Part shown: in pieces, positions 16,320-25,053 of the stretch
How the letters are laid out: each line of letters opens with the position of its first letter
How positions within the stretch are numbered: the stretch's first letter is position 1
Assembly: GCF_026965555.1 (NCBI RefSeq)
Contig: NZ_CP114040.1
Location: forward strand, 3,100,001 to 3,164,000
Direction of reading: 5' to 3'
Source: Nannocystis punicea
Lineage (GTDB): Bacteria; Myxococcota_A; Polyangia; Nannocystales; Nannocystaceae
Length of the DNA stretch: 64,000 nucleotides
The notes under the pieces: generated by a model
Told to the model about the DNA's origin: nothing
The model's input: only the letters and a program-made list of their open reading frames with translations
Databases searched by the model: none
Made by a program: the position numbers and the translations under genes

Positions 16320-18122
16320 TCAGCCGGGCCCGGTCGCGGTCGCGCGGGCCGCGAGCGCCCGCTCGAGCGCGGGCAGCAGGTCCTTGCCGCGGAGCGCTGC
16401 GCCGAGCTCGACGATGGTGCCGTCGCCGTCGACGAGGACGCCGGTGGGGACGCCGGAGAAGCCGAAGCGGGCCATGACGTCGGCCTCGCCGTCGCGCCCG
16501 ACGAAGGCGTGGGTCCACGGCATCGACCAGTGCTCGGCGCGGAACGACTGGACCGCGCCGGGGCTCTGGTCGAGAGAGACGAACACGAACTCGACCTTCG
16601 GTCGATCGACCGCGCCGAGCTTGCGCAGGCCGTCCTCGCCGGACCCGGCCGAGATGCCGTTGACGGCGGCGTAGGTGGCGTGGAGCTCCGGCATCTCGGC
16701 GACGCAGGGGCCGCACCAGGTGGCCCAGAACTCGATGAAGTAGAGCTGACCCTTGCGATCGGCCCGGGTGACCGGTGGGACGCCGGCGAGCGCGGGGAAC
16801 TCGAAGTCCGGGAACTGCTTGCCGCGCTGGAGGATGCGCGCCGGATCGAAGTCCTCGGCGAGGCGCTTGGCCGTGTAGGTGCCGGCGAACTGCGGCTCGC
16901 CGGCGCGGGCGTAGAGCTCGGCGACGCGGTCCTCGAGGTGCCGCTCGTGCGCCCGGTAGAGGAGGAACTCGAGCGCGTCGAGGGCGACGTTGGCGTTCGG
17001 GTTGTCCTGCGCGTGAGCGAGCCACGCTTCGGTCCGCGCGGCGAAGGTCTCGTCGGCGGAGTCGAGGACGCGGTAGAGGAGGTTGTTGACGTTCATGAAC
17101 ACGCCGAGCCGCGGATCGAGCGGGTCGACGTTGGCCAGCAACCAGTCGGCGCGGGCGCGGGCGTCGGCAGCGCTGTCGTGGCCGACGAAGACGTCGAGGT
17201 GGGCGAGGCGCAACAACATCCGCGCGTCCGCGCTGGCGGCGGCGTCGGCCTCGGCGAGCGCCTCGGCGGCCAGCGCGGCCACGGCTGCCTGCTGCGTCGC
17301 GTCGGGGACGAGGATCTTGCCGTCGATGTGCGTCATGCTGCGCTGCAGCTCGCCGACGCGAGACCACCAGGCCTCGCGATACGTCTGCGCGGCGAGCAGC
17401 TCGGGCGCCACGCCGCGCCACTCGAGCCGCGCAGGCTTGCCCGGCGGCGGGAGGGCGGCGAGGTCGAGCTCGAGCGCGCCGCGACCTGCCAGGTCGACCA
17501 CCGACCAGTAGTCGCCGCCGCCGTCGCTCTCGTAGCTGTCGGCGAGCGGGCCGTTGTAGGTGCGCGCGCCGCTGGAGAGCTGGTAGCGCAGCTTGACGGC
17601 GCGTGGAGGGAGGCCGGCGAGGTCGAGGCGGTAGGTGCCGGCGGGGGTGCGGACGGCCGTGCGCGACTCGCTGGCGAGCGTGGCGCCCCCGGCGTCGAGC
17701 AGCTGCAGGCTCACGTCCAGGGCCTCGCCCGGCTGCGGTCGAGCGTAGGTGCCGAGGTCGCCCTCGACCTCGACGACGCCCTCGACCCGCAGGGTCTGCA
17801 CGAGCTGGGCGTGATCGACTGCGGCGAGGCTGAGCACGTAGAAGCCGGGCTCGAGCTCGACGCGGAAGCTGCCGTCCTCGGCCAGCTGCCCGCTGGTGAC
17901 CGGCTTCATGAAGCCGTTGCGGAGGACGCTGAAGTCGGCCTTGCGCAGCGGAGAGCCGTCGTGAGCGCGGAGGCGCCCGGCGATCGCGCTCACGGCCGGG
18001 AGGGGCGCGAGCTCCGAAGGGGTCGCAGCCGCGGCGGGAGACGGGACAGGGACGACCGGTGCGTGGGTCGCAGCGCCGCAGGCGGCGAACAAGAACAGCC
18101 AGGAGACCATACCGATACGCAT
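16320..18122 (-). CDS. TlpA-type thioredoxin-like lipoprotein
   Basis: This is a 600-residue envelope lipoprotein. The signal peptide MRIGMVSWLFLFAAC ends in lipobox F-A-A-C. Residues 45-230 contain beta-sandwich segments like peptidase-associated or carboxypeptidase-regulatory folds (VSAIAGRLRAHDGSPLRKADFSV, GSFRVELEPGFYVLSL). The middle (about 260-420) is helical. The C-terminal 150 residues are a TlpA/ResA-type thioredoxin domain with the redox motif W-A-T-W-C-G-P-C (Cys at about 469 and 472) and a conserved cis-Pro turn (G-F-S-G-V-P-T-G-V-L-V-D). It should work as a thiol-disulfide reductant outside the cytoplasm, for example in cytochrome or envelope protein maturation. The large N-terminal extension is unusual for this family. 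ATG 18122 gives the lipobox. Confidence 0.88.
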   Translation of the reverse strand: MRIGMVSWLFLFAACGAATHAPVVPVPSPAAAATPSELAPLPAVSAIAGRLRAHDGSPLRKADFSVLRNGFMKPVTSGQLAEDGSFRVELEPGFYVLSLAAVDHAQLVQTLRVEGVVEVEGDLGTYARPQPGEALDVSLQLLDAGGATLASESRTAVRTPAGTYRLDLAGLPPRAVKLRYQLSSGARTYNGPLADSYESDGGGDYWSVVDLAGRGALELDLAALPPPGKPARLEWRGVAPELLAAQTYREAWWSRVGELQRSMTHIDGKILVPDATQQAAVAALAAEALAEADAAASADARMLLRLAHLDVFVGHDSAADARARADWLLANVDPLDPRLGVFMNVNNLLYRVLDSADETFAARTEAWLAHAQDNPNANVALDALEFLLYRAHERHLEDRVAELYARAGEPQFAGTYTAKRLAEDFDPARILQRGKQFPDFEFPALAGVPPVTRADRKGQLYFIEFWATWCGPCVAEMPELHATYAAVNGISAGSGEDGLRKLGAVDRPKVEFVFVSLDQSPGAVQSFRAEHWSMPWTHAFVGRDGEADVMARFGFSGVPTGVLVDGDGTIVELGAALRGKDLLPALERALAARATATGPG

Positions 18123-18232
18123 GGAACGGAGGGTAGCACGAGGAGCGGTCGGCGAGCATCGAGCAGGAACGTCGTGCGGCGAGAGACCGCGAGGGCTCGC
18201 CAGGCGTTGCAGCGGGGTTCACGACGGCACGG

Positions 18233-18488
18233 GCTGTCCCACGGGACATTGGAGGAGGCCGCGGGTCACGGGTCGCGTGGACCGTTGGGACATGTCTCGA
18301 GAGACATGTCGTTGCGGTGCTGCCTGTCATCTGTCTCTCGAGACATGTCCCCCGGTGCGGCTGGGTCTGGGGCGACGACCGCCCGGCGCGCCTGGGATCT
18401 GTCTCGAAAGACATGGCCTCATGCCGCGCCCATGAGCTCGTCCGGAGCGACGGCCCCGGGCGACCTGGCAGCTGTCTCGAGAGCCATG
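18233..18488. repeat. Cluster of five separate 14-bp phased palindrome units
   Basis: The 380-bp gap 18123-18502 holds five exact-phase pairs: 18233/18247, 18291/18305, 18330/18344, 18398/18412 and 18471/18485. Four share the core TCTCGAGAGA or a close variant, so this cluster looks locally amplified. Spacing between pairs is irregular (39 to 73 bp). I see no gene here. Confidence 0.85.
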
Positions 18489-18502
18489 TGCCGGCCGCGC
18501 GC

Positions 18503-19276
18503 TCAGGCGCGGCGGCTGGCCTCGACGGCGACGGCCATGCGCCACAGCGCGAGGAACACCGCGACGCAGGCGAGGCCGCGGGCGGCCCACGACGACCAGG
18601 CCTCGCCGGACCCGTGCACGGCGACCAGGACGATCGCGCCGGCGACGGCCCAGCGGGCCAGGGTGAGGGCGCCGGAGGCCAGCCACAGGCGCGGGTTCTT
18701 GGCCACGTCGAGGCAGGCGCGCAGGTACTCGCGCGGGTGGACGCCGCGCTCGCCGCGGAGCACGCGGCGGGCGGCCGCGAGGTCTCCGGAACATGTCGCA
18801 AAGGTCAGGAGGAGGATCAGCACGACCAGCTCGACGAGCGCGTGCGAGCCGGCCAGGGCGTTGGCGACGAAGCTGAGGACGAGGCGGAGCACCAGGCCGT
18901 AGAGGCCGATCAGCGCCAGCACCGGGAGGTTGCCGAGGCTGGCGCGGCCGAACTCGGCCCAGGCGCGGGTGCCCCGGTCGCTGGGGTCGTCGAGGCGGAG
19001 CAGCGCGCCGCCGCGGACGAGCAGGGCGATCGCGGCGCCGAGGAGGCCGCTGGCGACGGCGGCGGCGACGAACACCGCGAGCAGGGCGGGGTTCAGCGGC
19101 AGGAGCTCGACGAGCGCGGCGATCAGGCGGTCGGGATGGACCCACAGGTGGCCGCCCATGGCCCGGCGCACGGCCCCGAAGACCAGCTGGGCCGCGCCCC
19201 AGGCGAGGCCGAGGTGCAGCGCGCACAGGCCGAGCCACAGGCCGGGGACGCGGAGGACGCGGCGCAGCGACTTCAC
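18503..19276 (-). CDS. Multi-pass membrane protein, unknown
   Basis: This is a 257-residue integral membrane protein with about five or six hydrophobic segments (LWLGLCALHLGLAWGAAQLVF, ALLAVFVAAAVASGLLGAAIALL, LPVLALIGLYGLVLRLVLSFV, LVELVVLILLLTFATC, WAVAGAIVLVAVHG, ARGLACVAVFLALWRMAVAV). I recognise no family. Its ATG overlaps the stop of the upstream M1 aminopeptidase gene by four bases (ATGA 19273-19276), so the two are an operon and the membrane protein may support or accompany the peptidase. Confidence 0.75.
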   Translation of the reverse strand: MKSLRRVLRVPGLWLGLCALHLGLAWGAAQLVFGAVRRAMGGHLWVHPDRLIAALVELLPLNPALLAVFVAAAVASGLLGAAIALLVRGGALLRLDDPSDRGTRAWAEFGRASLGNLPVLALIGLYGLVLRLVLSFVANALAGSHALVELVVLILLLTFATCSGDLAAARRVLRGERGVHPREYLRACLDVAKNPRLWLASGALTLARWAVAGAIVLVAVHGSGEAWSSWAARGLACVAVFLALWRMAVAVEASRRA

Positions 19277-21405
19277 AGGCCGAGCCCTCCGAGCAGGGCG
19301 AGGTCGAGGGCCTCGTGGAAGCGGGCCACCGGGTCGCTGACGCCGTCAGGCCGGCGCTGGCCGGGGGCGTGGAGCCGGTTGTCGAGGCGCTCGCCCTCGA
19401 GCAGCAGCTTGTCGTCGGGGTCGACGGCGACCGCGGCCAGCTTGCGCCCGGGGAAGTTGAACACGCGGTAGCGGGCCTGGCCGTCCCACCAGACCCGCTC
19501 GTGCGCGCCGTCGGTGAACTCGAACTCGACCTCGACCGGCACGCGGAACTCGCCCTCGCGCACGACCAGCGCGAAGGCCTCGGTGGCGGCCGCCTCGAGC
19601 TCCTCGCCCTCGGGCTCGGCCTCCGCCTCGACCAGCGCGAGCGCGCCGTCCTGGCCGCGGCGCCAGCCGCTGCCGCCGAGGGCCCGCCGGTTGGCGATCC
19701 GGGCCACCGCGAAGTCGACCGCGGAGGTCGCCTGCAGGCCCTGGTCGAGGAAGTCGCGCAGGTCGAGGTCGACCGGCTGTCCTTCGGGACCTGTCTCGGA
19801 GATCCTGACCTTTTGGCCCAATTCGCGCAGCAGCACGGCCTTCAGGTCGTCGCCGGTCGGGTGGCGGAAGCGCCAGGTGTCGCAGTACACGCGGAAGGCG
19901 CGGTCGAACTTCTCGGGGCCGGCGAGCGCGCGCAGGGTGTGGAACAGGGCGGCGGTCTTGCGGTAGACGGTGCCGCCGAAGGTGCCGGTGATGTCGCGGT
20001 ACTCGTCGGCCCGGCTGTCGACCGGGTCGAGCCCGGCGGCCGCCGGCAGGGCGACGCGGATCATGTCGGTCGTGGAGACGCGCTGGTTGCCGATCCGGGC
20101 GATGGTGGCGTCTTCGCCGAGCCAGTCGTCGAACACGAGGGTGTTGGAGAACGAGTTGATGCCCTCGTCGAGCCACGGCTGGGTCGCCTCGTCGGAGGCG
20201 AGCAGGCCCTGGAAGTACTGGTGGCCGAACTCGTGGATGGTGGTGAACTCGCCGGTGAGGAGCTCGTGGATGCCGAGCAGGCGCAGCGGCAGCGGCAGGC
20301 GCAGGATGTCCGTCGTGGTGAAGAGGGTCGGGTACTCCATGCCCTGGGCGCCGCTCGCGGTGTCCGGCGGGTGCACGATCGTGATCGTCGACCACGGGTA
20401 GGGCCCGAAGCGGGCGTCCATGCTCTCGAGCGCGGCGATCTGGGCGTCGAGGTGGCGCTGGGCGTCGGCCGCCAGCGCGCGCGGGATCAGCTGGCGGATC
20501 CTGACGTCACGCCACATGTCGCCGTACTCGAGGAAGTCGGGCGAGGCGGCCCACGCGAAGTCGTGCACCGTGTCGGCGCGGTAGTGCAGCCGCTTGCGCC
20601 CGCCCTCCGGCGGCCGCTCGTCGACCAGCACGCCGGTTGCCCCGACGACCATGTCCTCGGGGACATCCAGGTGGACCTCGTAGTCGCCGAAGTCGGCGTA
20701 GAACTCGCTGTTCAGGGTGAAGACGTGGGCCTGCCAGCCGCCCTCGTGGCGCACGGCCAGCTTCGGGTACCACTGGCCGACCATGTGGAAGTCGCCCTCG
20801 TAGCCGGTGCGCGCGAACACCCGCGGCAGCTGGGTGAAGAAGTCGAGCTCGACGGTGACGACCTCGTCGGGGCCGACGGGGCGCGGCAGGGCGATCGTGC
20901 CGAGGCTGGGATCGCTGCCCTCGACCAGCGCGAGCGGGGCCGCGGCGGCGTCGCGCTGCTCGGGGGCCTTGAAGTCGGCGGCGTCGCCGTGCGCGAGCAG
21001 GCGAGCGGCGCGGACATCGATGTAGCCCCACTTCCCGTCGCCCTTGTCCTGGCGCGCGCCGCGGTGCGCTCCGCGGGCCTCGGCCATCCACGCGGTGTCC
21101 TCGGCGCGGAAGCCGTTCATATAGAGGTGGAGCACCAGCGAATCGACGGGCGAGCGGGTGTTGTTGCGCCAGGTGATCCGCGCGGTGCCGGTGACCGTGT
21201 GCTTGTCGGCGTCGAGGCTGGCGTCGAGGACGTAGTCGGCGAGCTTGATGCCGGCGGGGATCGGGCCGCGGACGTCGAGCGGCCGCAGCGGGTCGACGGG
21301 GTCGGCCACGCGCCGCTCCGGCGCCGCCGCCGGCTCGCACGCGAGGGCGCCCACGAGGGCGCATGCGGCGGCGCGGCGGAGGAGAGAGGAGCCCACTGCG
21401 AGCAT
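19273..21405 (-). CDS. M1-family zinc aminopeptidase, exported
   Basis: This is a 710-residue M1 metallopeptidase that should trim amino acids from peptide N-termini in the envelope or outside. The N-terminus is hydrophobic with a lipobox-like A-L-A-C (MLAVGSSLLRRAAACALVGALAC). The zinc site H-E-F-G-H lies near residue 391 and the third ligand Glu about 19 residues later in W-L-D-E-G-I-N-S-F. The upstream motif that is G-A-M-E-N in classical members reads G-M-E-Y-P here, as in the more distant M1 branch. A catalytic Tyr may be in V-Y-R-K-T. The gene contains phased palindromes at nodes 19776/19790/19804 and 20650/20664 that are translated (T-G-P-E-G-Q-P and P-E-D-M-V) without a frame change. 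Start chosen for the export signal. Confidence 0.9.
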   Translation of the reverse strand: MLAVGSSLLRRAAACALVGALACEPAAAPERRVADPVDPLRPLDVRGPIPAGIKLADYVLDASLDADKHTVTGTARITWRNNTRSPVDSLVLHLYMNGFRAEDTAWMAEARGAHRGARQDKGDGKWGYIDVRAARLLAHGDAADFKAPEQRDAAAAPLALVEGSDPSLGTIALPRPVGPDEVVTVELDFFTQLPRVFARTGYEGDFHMVGQWYPKLAVRHEGGWQAHVFTLNSEFYADFGDYEVHLDVPEDMVVGATGVLVDERPPEGGRKRLHYRADTVHDFAWAASPDFLEYGDMWRDVRIRQLIPRALAADAQRHLDAQIAALESMDARFGPYPWSTITIVHPPDTASGAQGMEYPTLFTTTDILRLPLPLRLLGIHELLTGEFTTIHEFGHQYFQGLLASDEATQPWLDEGINSFSNTLVFDDWLGEDATIARIGNQRVSTTDMIRVALPAAAGLDPVDSRADEYRDITGTFGGTVYRKTAALFHTLRALAGPEKFDRAFRVYCDTWRFRHPTGDDLKAVLLRELGQKVRISETGPEGQPVDLDLRDFLDQGLQATSAVDFAVARIANRRALGGSGWRRGQDGALALVEAEAEPEGEELEAAATEAFALVVREGEFRVPVEVEFEFTDGAHERVWWDGQARYRVFNFPGRKLAAVAVDPDDKLLLEGERLDNRLHAPGQRRPDGVSDPVARFHEALDLALLGGLGL

Positions 21406-21481
21406 CGGACCAGCCCTGTACCACCGGAGTTTCGCGGCGCACAAGGCCGCCTCTGCGCTCCGCCGCGTGTACACTCGCGGC

Positions 21482-22090
21482 GTGAGCGCAGGGCCGACCG
21501 ACATGGGCGCGAGTGCCGACGACGGCGACCGACGATCGCTGGAATTCACCGACCTCGACCAGGAGGCGCTGGCGCTGCGCGGGCGCGCGCTCGGTGCCTG
21601 TCTGCAGGCCGGGGACGCGGTGCTCCTCCACGGCCCCATGGGCGCCGGCAAGACGACGCTCACCCGTGCGATCGCCGTCGGCCTCGGCGTGTCTCATCCC
21701 GGTCGCGTCCAGAGCCCGACCTTCACGCTCTGCATGGTCCACCACGGCCGCGGCCCGAGCCTCGTCCACGTCGATCTGTTCCGCCTCGGCGGCGACGGCG
21801 ACGAGGGCCTCGGCGGCGGCGCAGGCTTCGATTCCCTCGACCTCGAGGAGATGCTCGGCGAGGCCGGTGCGCTCGGCGAAGCGGCCGAACAGCCGAGCCT
21901 CGAGCGGGGGGCGGCGATGATCGTCGAGTGGGGATCTCGGTGGCGTTCACCGCCCGCGGATCACCTGGCGATCACGCTGACGCGTCCGTCCGTGGACCGC
22001 AGATCCCTGTTCGCCGCGGCCACTGGCCCCCGTGCGGCCGCGCTGCTGTCCGCATGGTCGGTCGCCTGCGACGGCCTCTCCTCCTCTTAA
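21482..22090 (+). CDS. tsaE: tRNA threonylcarbamoyladenosine biosynthesis ATPase TsaE
   Basis: This is a 202-residue TsaE (YjeE family) ATPase, which works with TsaB and TsaD to make the t6A modification at tRNA position 37. The Walker A P-loop G-P-M-G-A-G-K-T-T-L (51-60), S-P-T-F-T-L, H-V-D-L-F-R-L and I-V-E-W-G-S-R-W are all family signatures. It is longer than the usual 150 residues because of an acidic, Gly-rich insert (about 45 residues: GDGDEGLGGGAGFDSLDLEEM and on) between the HVDLFRL and EWG motifs. GTG 21482 is preferred; ATG 21503 is an alternative. The gene is divergent from the M1 peptidase gene, with about 75 bp between starts. Not linked to tsaB or tsaD here. Confidence 0.9.
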   Translation: MSAGPTDMGASADDGDRRSLEFTDLDQEALALRGRALGACLQAGDAVLLHGPMGAGKTTLTRAIAVGLGVSHPGRVQSPTFTLCMVHHGRGPSLVHVDLFRLGGDGDEGLGGGAGFDSLDLEEMLGEAGALGEAAEQPSLERGAAMIVEWGSRWRSPPADHLAITLTRPSVDRRSLFAAATGPRAAALLSAWSVACDGLSSS

Positions 22091-22421
22091 AGGAAGGAAA
22101 GGCAAGGTCGCAAGAGACCTGGCCGGCGAGTACTCGGCCGTCAGGGCAGATGCGATCTACTGGGCCTCTCAGGCTGTGACGCGGGCTTCAGGGAGATCGG
22201 ACTCTGCTCGCAGCATCGAGTTGTGGCGCGCCGACGTCGAGCAATTCGGCGGCCGCGGCGGCGCGTAGAGGCCCAGATTCATGGAATTTCGCCGATTTAG
22301 CGGCCTCGCATGCGCGTCGTCGAAGGTGCGATCGAGGTCGCCGACTGGTCCGCGAGACCTAAGGTACACGGGCCGCTACCCCCTCCCCGCAGCCCCTCCC
22401 CGAAAAAAGTTGGCTCCTACG
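22091..22421. other. Gene-poor region before the histone-fold gene
   Basis: About 460 bp separate TsaE from the next coding region at 22555. Short open frames here lack signals and look incidental. The composition is locally less GC-rich near 22391-22470, where the promoter of the next gene probably lies. Nothing else is visible. Confidence 0.4.
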
Positions 22422-22441
22422 CTGCAAATTTGCCTTTGCAG
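22422..22441. promoter_or_regulatory. Inverted repeat upstream of histone-fold gene
   Basis: CTGCAAA (22422-22428) and TTTGCAG (22435-22441) form a 7/6/7 inverted repeat, about 114 bp before the ATG at 22555. An A-tract with AAAAAAGTT lies just before it (22403-22411). It could be an operator or a hairpin in the leader; no factor is identified. A loosely similar GCGCAA/TTGCGC pair lies upstream of the lipoprotein gene at 34996. Confidence 0.35.
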
Positions 22442-22554
22442 AGCACATGTTCCGGATTATGGTCCTTGCCGAGCAACGAGGTCGGGCTTCTCCGATCTAC
22501 CGCGACCTCCTCCACATTCTCGTCCGCACGGACGTACGAGCGAAAGAACCAACA

Positions 22555-22752
22555 ATGGCAACCAAGAACAAGGCACCCAAGGAAATCCTCGTCGTCGGCA
22601 GCAAGGTCAAGGACGTCATCCGTGACGCGGGTCTCCGCAGCGATGGCGAGCTGATCCAGGCCGTGTCCGACAAGGTCCACGAGCTGCTCGGCGCCGCGAT
22701 CGAGCGCTGCAAGAGCAACAACCGCAGCACCGTTCGCCCCTACGACCTGTAG
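22555..22752 (+). CDS. Bacterial histone-fold protein
   Basis: This is a 65-residue basic protein with the pattern of a single histone fold: helix 1 (VVGSKVKDVIRDAG), a loop, long helix 2 (GELIQAVSDKVHELLGAAIERCKSNN) and the signature R-S-T-V-R-P-Y-D-L. That last part corresponds to the R-x-T-V/I-x-x-x-D-L/I of archaeal histones and of bacterial histones such as Bdellovibrio Bd0055. Such proteins dimerise and bind DNA; in Bdellovibrio the protein coats or bends the chromosome. The N-terminus is a short Lys-rich tail (MATKNKAPKEIL). There is no clear Shine-Dalgarno before ATG 22555, but an excellent terminator follows 35 bp after the stop, so this is a compact single-gene transcript. An in-frame start at 22447 would add an unlikely tail. 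Confidence 0.85.
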   Translation: MATKNKAPKEILVVGSKVKDVIRDAGLRSDGELIQAVSDKVHELLGAAIERCKSNNRSTVRPYDL

Positions 22753-22787
22753 GCCGTCCGACCCTGAAGGGTCGCACGAAGCGAAAG

Positions 22788-22822
22788 AAAAAAGGCCGCT
22801 CCCGTCCGGGGCGGCCTTTTTT
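22788..22822 (+). terminator. Rho-independent terminator after histone-fold gene
   Basis: An A-tract and AGGCCGC (22793-22799) pair with GCGGCCT (22811-22817) followed by a run of T. The symmetric A and T tracts make it a strong, possibly bidirectional, terminator. Confidence 0.9.
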
Positions 22823-22900
22823 CGTGGCCTGCGGCGATTCTCACGCCGACGGCCCGATCGACGATTTTGCCGGCGACTCGCCCGCTCCGGCAATTCTTGC

Positions 22901-22953
22901 GGCCAGATCGGCCGCGGAGCGGCCGACGAATGGCCAGATCGGCCGCGGAGCGG
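22901..22953. repeat. 22-bp direct repeat, two copies
   Basis: The same 22 bases, beginning GGCCAGATCGGCC, occur at 22901-22922 and 22932-22953, 31 bp apart. They lie between the terminator and the phased palindrome array ahead of 23038. No function is known. Confidence 0.7.
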
Positions 22954-22982
22954 GCGGCAAATCCTCGGTGTGTCCGTCCGGG

Positions 22983-23028
22983 CATGTGCGATCGGACATG
23001 TTCCCGGGCGCATGTCCGCTCGCACATG
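22983..23028. repeat. Phased palindrome array, four CATG nodes
   Basis: Perfect CATG nodes at 22983, 22997, 23011 and 23025, exactly 14 bp apart. The cores are TGCGATCGGA, TTCCCGGGCG and TCCGCTCGCA. It ends ten bases before the stop of the helicase gene on the minus strand, so it is in the 3' part of that transcript. Confidence 0.9.
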
Positions 23029-23037
23029 CTCCCGAGG

Positions 23038-25053
23038 TCAGCCGGTCGCCGGCGCCTCTTCGATCTGCCAGCGCTCGAACACCGCCGGGTTGTGGTCGAT
23101 CTCGACCAGGAACCGGCTCGGGCGCATGATGTGCGACGGCCCGTCGCGGCTCTCCTCGATCACGGGGTAGCAGCAGTACAGCTCGTCGGCCGCGCGGGTG
23201 GCGGCGACGTAGAACAGGCGCCGCTCCTCCTCGAGGTCGGCGGGGTCGCGCACCGAGGTGGCCATCGGGAAGCGGCCCTCGGCCAGCCACAGGACGAAGC
23301 AGATCGGCCACTCGAGGCCCTTGGCCTGGTGCACCGTCGACAGCACGAGCATGTCGTCGGGCTCCTCGGCGCCGAGCACGTTCTCGGCGCTCATGCCCTG
23401 GACCAGCGCGAGCTCGCTGAGGAACTCGTTGGCGCCGTCGTAGCGCTCGGCGTAGCCGGCGAGGTGCTCGAGGTCGTCCTTGCGCGCGGCGGCGTTGGGG
23501 AAGTTGCGCTCGGTGTATTCGCCGTAGTGGCGGGCGACGACCTCGCGGATCATCGCGCCCGGGCTGCGCAGGTCGGGGTTCTCGAGGATCGCCCACAGCT
23601 CGGCCAGCCGCTCGAGCGCGGGCCGGCCCCGCCCGCGCGCCTGGCCGGCCTGCTCGGCCAGCAATTGCGCGGAGGAGGCGGCGCCCGCGGCTGTCTCTTT
23701 GGCCAGGAGCACCGCCAGCTGCTCGGCCGTCTGCGCGCCGATCCCCGGCCACAGCCGCAGCAGGCGGATCCACGACAGGCTGTCCTGCGGGTTCTGGCGC
23801 GCGCGCAGGTAGGCGACCACGTCCTTGATGTGGGCCTGCTCGAAGAAGCGGAGGCCGCTGCGTACCGTGTACGGGATCTGCCGCCGCGTCAGCTCGACCT
23901 GCAGCTCGAGGCTGTGCGAGTGGTTGCGGTAGAGCACGGCCATGCGCGACAGCGGCAGGTCGTACTCGTGGTGCAGCTCGAGCACGCGCTGGGCGATGAA
24001 CTCGGCCTGCTGGAACACGTCGCGCAGCGGGATCACGGCCGGCTTCGGCCCCGACTTCTTCACCGCCACCAATTCCTTGGGGTATTGCTTGACGTTGCGG
24101 GCGATGCTGCGATTGGCGAGCGCGAGCACCTCGGGCGTCGAGCGGTAATTGATGGTCAGCGGATAGAGCCGCGCGCCGGGGTGGCGGGCGCGGAACTCGG
24201 CGATCTGGGCGAAGTCGGCGCCGCGGAAGCCGTAGATCGACTGGGCGTCGTCGCCGACGCACACCAGGCTGCCATGCTCCTTGGCCATGGCGTCGACGAG
24301 GGCGCCCTGGATGGCGCTCACGTCCTGGTACTCGTCGACGAGCACGTGGTCGTAGGCCGAGCGCACCAGCGCGGCGACCTCGGTCAGCCGCGGGTCCTCG
24401 AGCAGGCGCAGCCAGTGGATCAGGAGGTCGTCGAAGTCGCACACGTTCATGTGCCGCTTGCGCTCGGCGAAGCGGAGCGCGACCTCGTCGATCATGACCG
24501 CCTGGTCGAGCAGGCGCAGGCCGTGCTCCTCGACCACCTGCATCAGCGGCTTGCGGGTGTTGGCGGCCAGGCTGATGAGGTTGGCCAGCACCTTGGCCTG
24601 GGGGAAGCGGCGCGCGGTCAATGTCTGCAGGCCGAACTCCGCCACCACTGCGCCGAGCAGGGTGCGCGCGTCCTCGGGGTCGAGGATGCCGAAGTCGGGC
24701 GAGAGGCCGATCGCGGCGCCGTAGCGGCGGAGGATCCGGTTGCCGACGTGGTGGAAGGTGCCGGCCGAGCAGCGCCGCATCTCGACGCCGAGCAGCGACT
24801 CGACCCGGCCCACCATCTCGCGCGCGGCGCGGTTGGTGAATGTGCACAGGAGGATCCGCTCGGGCTGGCAGCCGCCGGCGACCAGGCGGGCGACGCGGTA
24901 GGTGAGCGTGCGGGTCTTGCCGGTGCCGGCGCCGGCGAGCACGAGGATCTCGCCCGGATCGGCCTCGACGACCGCGAGCTGCTGGGCGTTGAGCTCGCGC
25001 CCGAGGTCGAAGGGCTGGCGCGTCGGGGCGCTCGACTTGAGGACGTACTTCAT
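23038..25053 (-). CDS. UvrD/Rep-family SF1A DNA helicase
   Basis: This is a 671-residue ATP-dependent 3'-5' DNA helicase of the UvrD/PcrA/Rep type, used in repair and replication restart. Motifs seen: Walker [12 protein letters not shown] (40-50), motif Ia T-F-T-N-R-A-A, motif II V-D-E-Y-Q-D, motif [15 protein letters not shown], motif IV N-Y-R-S-T, motif [10 protein letters not shown], and motif VI V-A-A-T-R-A. It is somewhat short for PcrA/UvrD (about 720). It overlaps the S9 peptidase gene by four bases (ATGA at 25050-25053), so the peptidase stop and helicase start are coupled. A phased palindrome unit (nodes 23690 and 23704) is translated within it. Confidence 0.92.
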   Translation of the reverse strand: MKYVLKSSAPTRQPFDLGRELNAQQLAVVEADPGEILVLAGAGTGKTRTLTYRVARLVAGGCQPERILLCTFTNRAAREMVGRVESLLGVEMRRCSAGTFHHVGNRILRRYGAAIGLSPDFGILDPEDARTLLGAVVAEFGLQTLTARRFPQAKVLANLISLAANTRKPLMQVVEEHGLRLLDQAVMIDEVALRFAERKRHMNVCDFDDLLIHWLRLLEDPRLTEVAALVRSAYDHVLVDEYQDVSAIQGALVDAMAKEHGSLVCVGDDAQSIYGFRGADFAQIAEFRARHPGARLYPLTINYRSTPEVLALANRSIARNVKQYPKELVAVKKSGPKPAVIPLRDVFQQAEFIAQRVLELHHEYDLPLSRMAVLYRNHSHSLELQVELTRRQIPYTVRSGLRFFEQAHIKDVVAYLRARQNPQDSLSWIRLLRLWPGIGAQTAEQLAVLLAKETAAGAASSAQLLAEQAGQARGRGRPALERLAELWAILENPDLRSPGAMIREVVARHYGEYTERNFPNAAARKDDLEHLAGYAERYDGANEFLSELALVQGMSAENVLGAEEPDDMLVLSTVHQAKGLEWPICFVLWLAEGRFPMATSVRDPADLEEERRLFYVAATRAADELYCCYPVIEESRDGPSHIMRPSRFLVEIDHNPAVFERWQIEEAPATG

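Noticed and set aside
22983..23028. Rho-independent terminator for the helicase transcript
   Set aside because: The hairpins have no T-tract, and identical arrays occur inside genes and upstream of starts, so a terminator function cannot explain the family. A secondary role remains possible.
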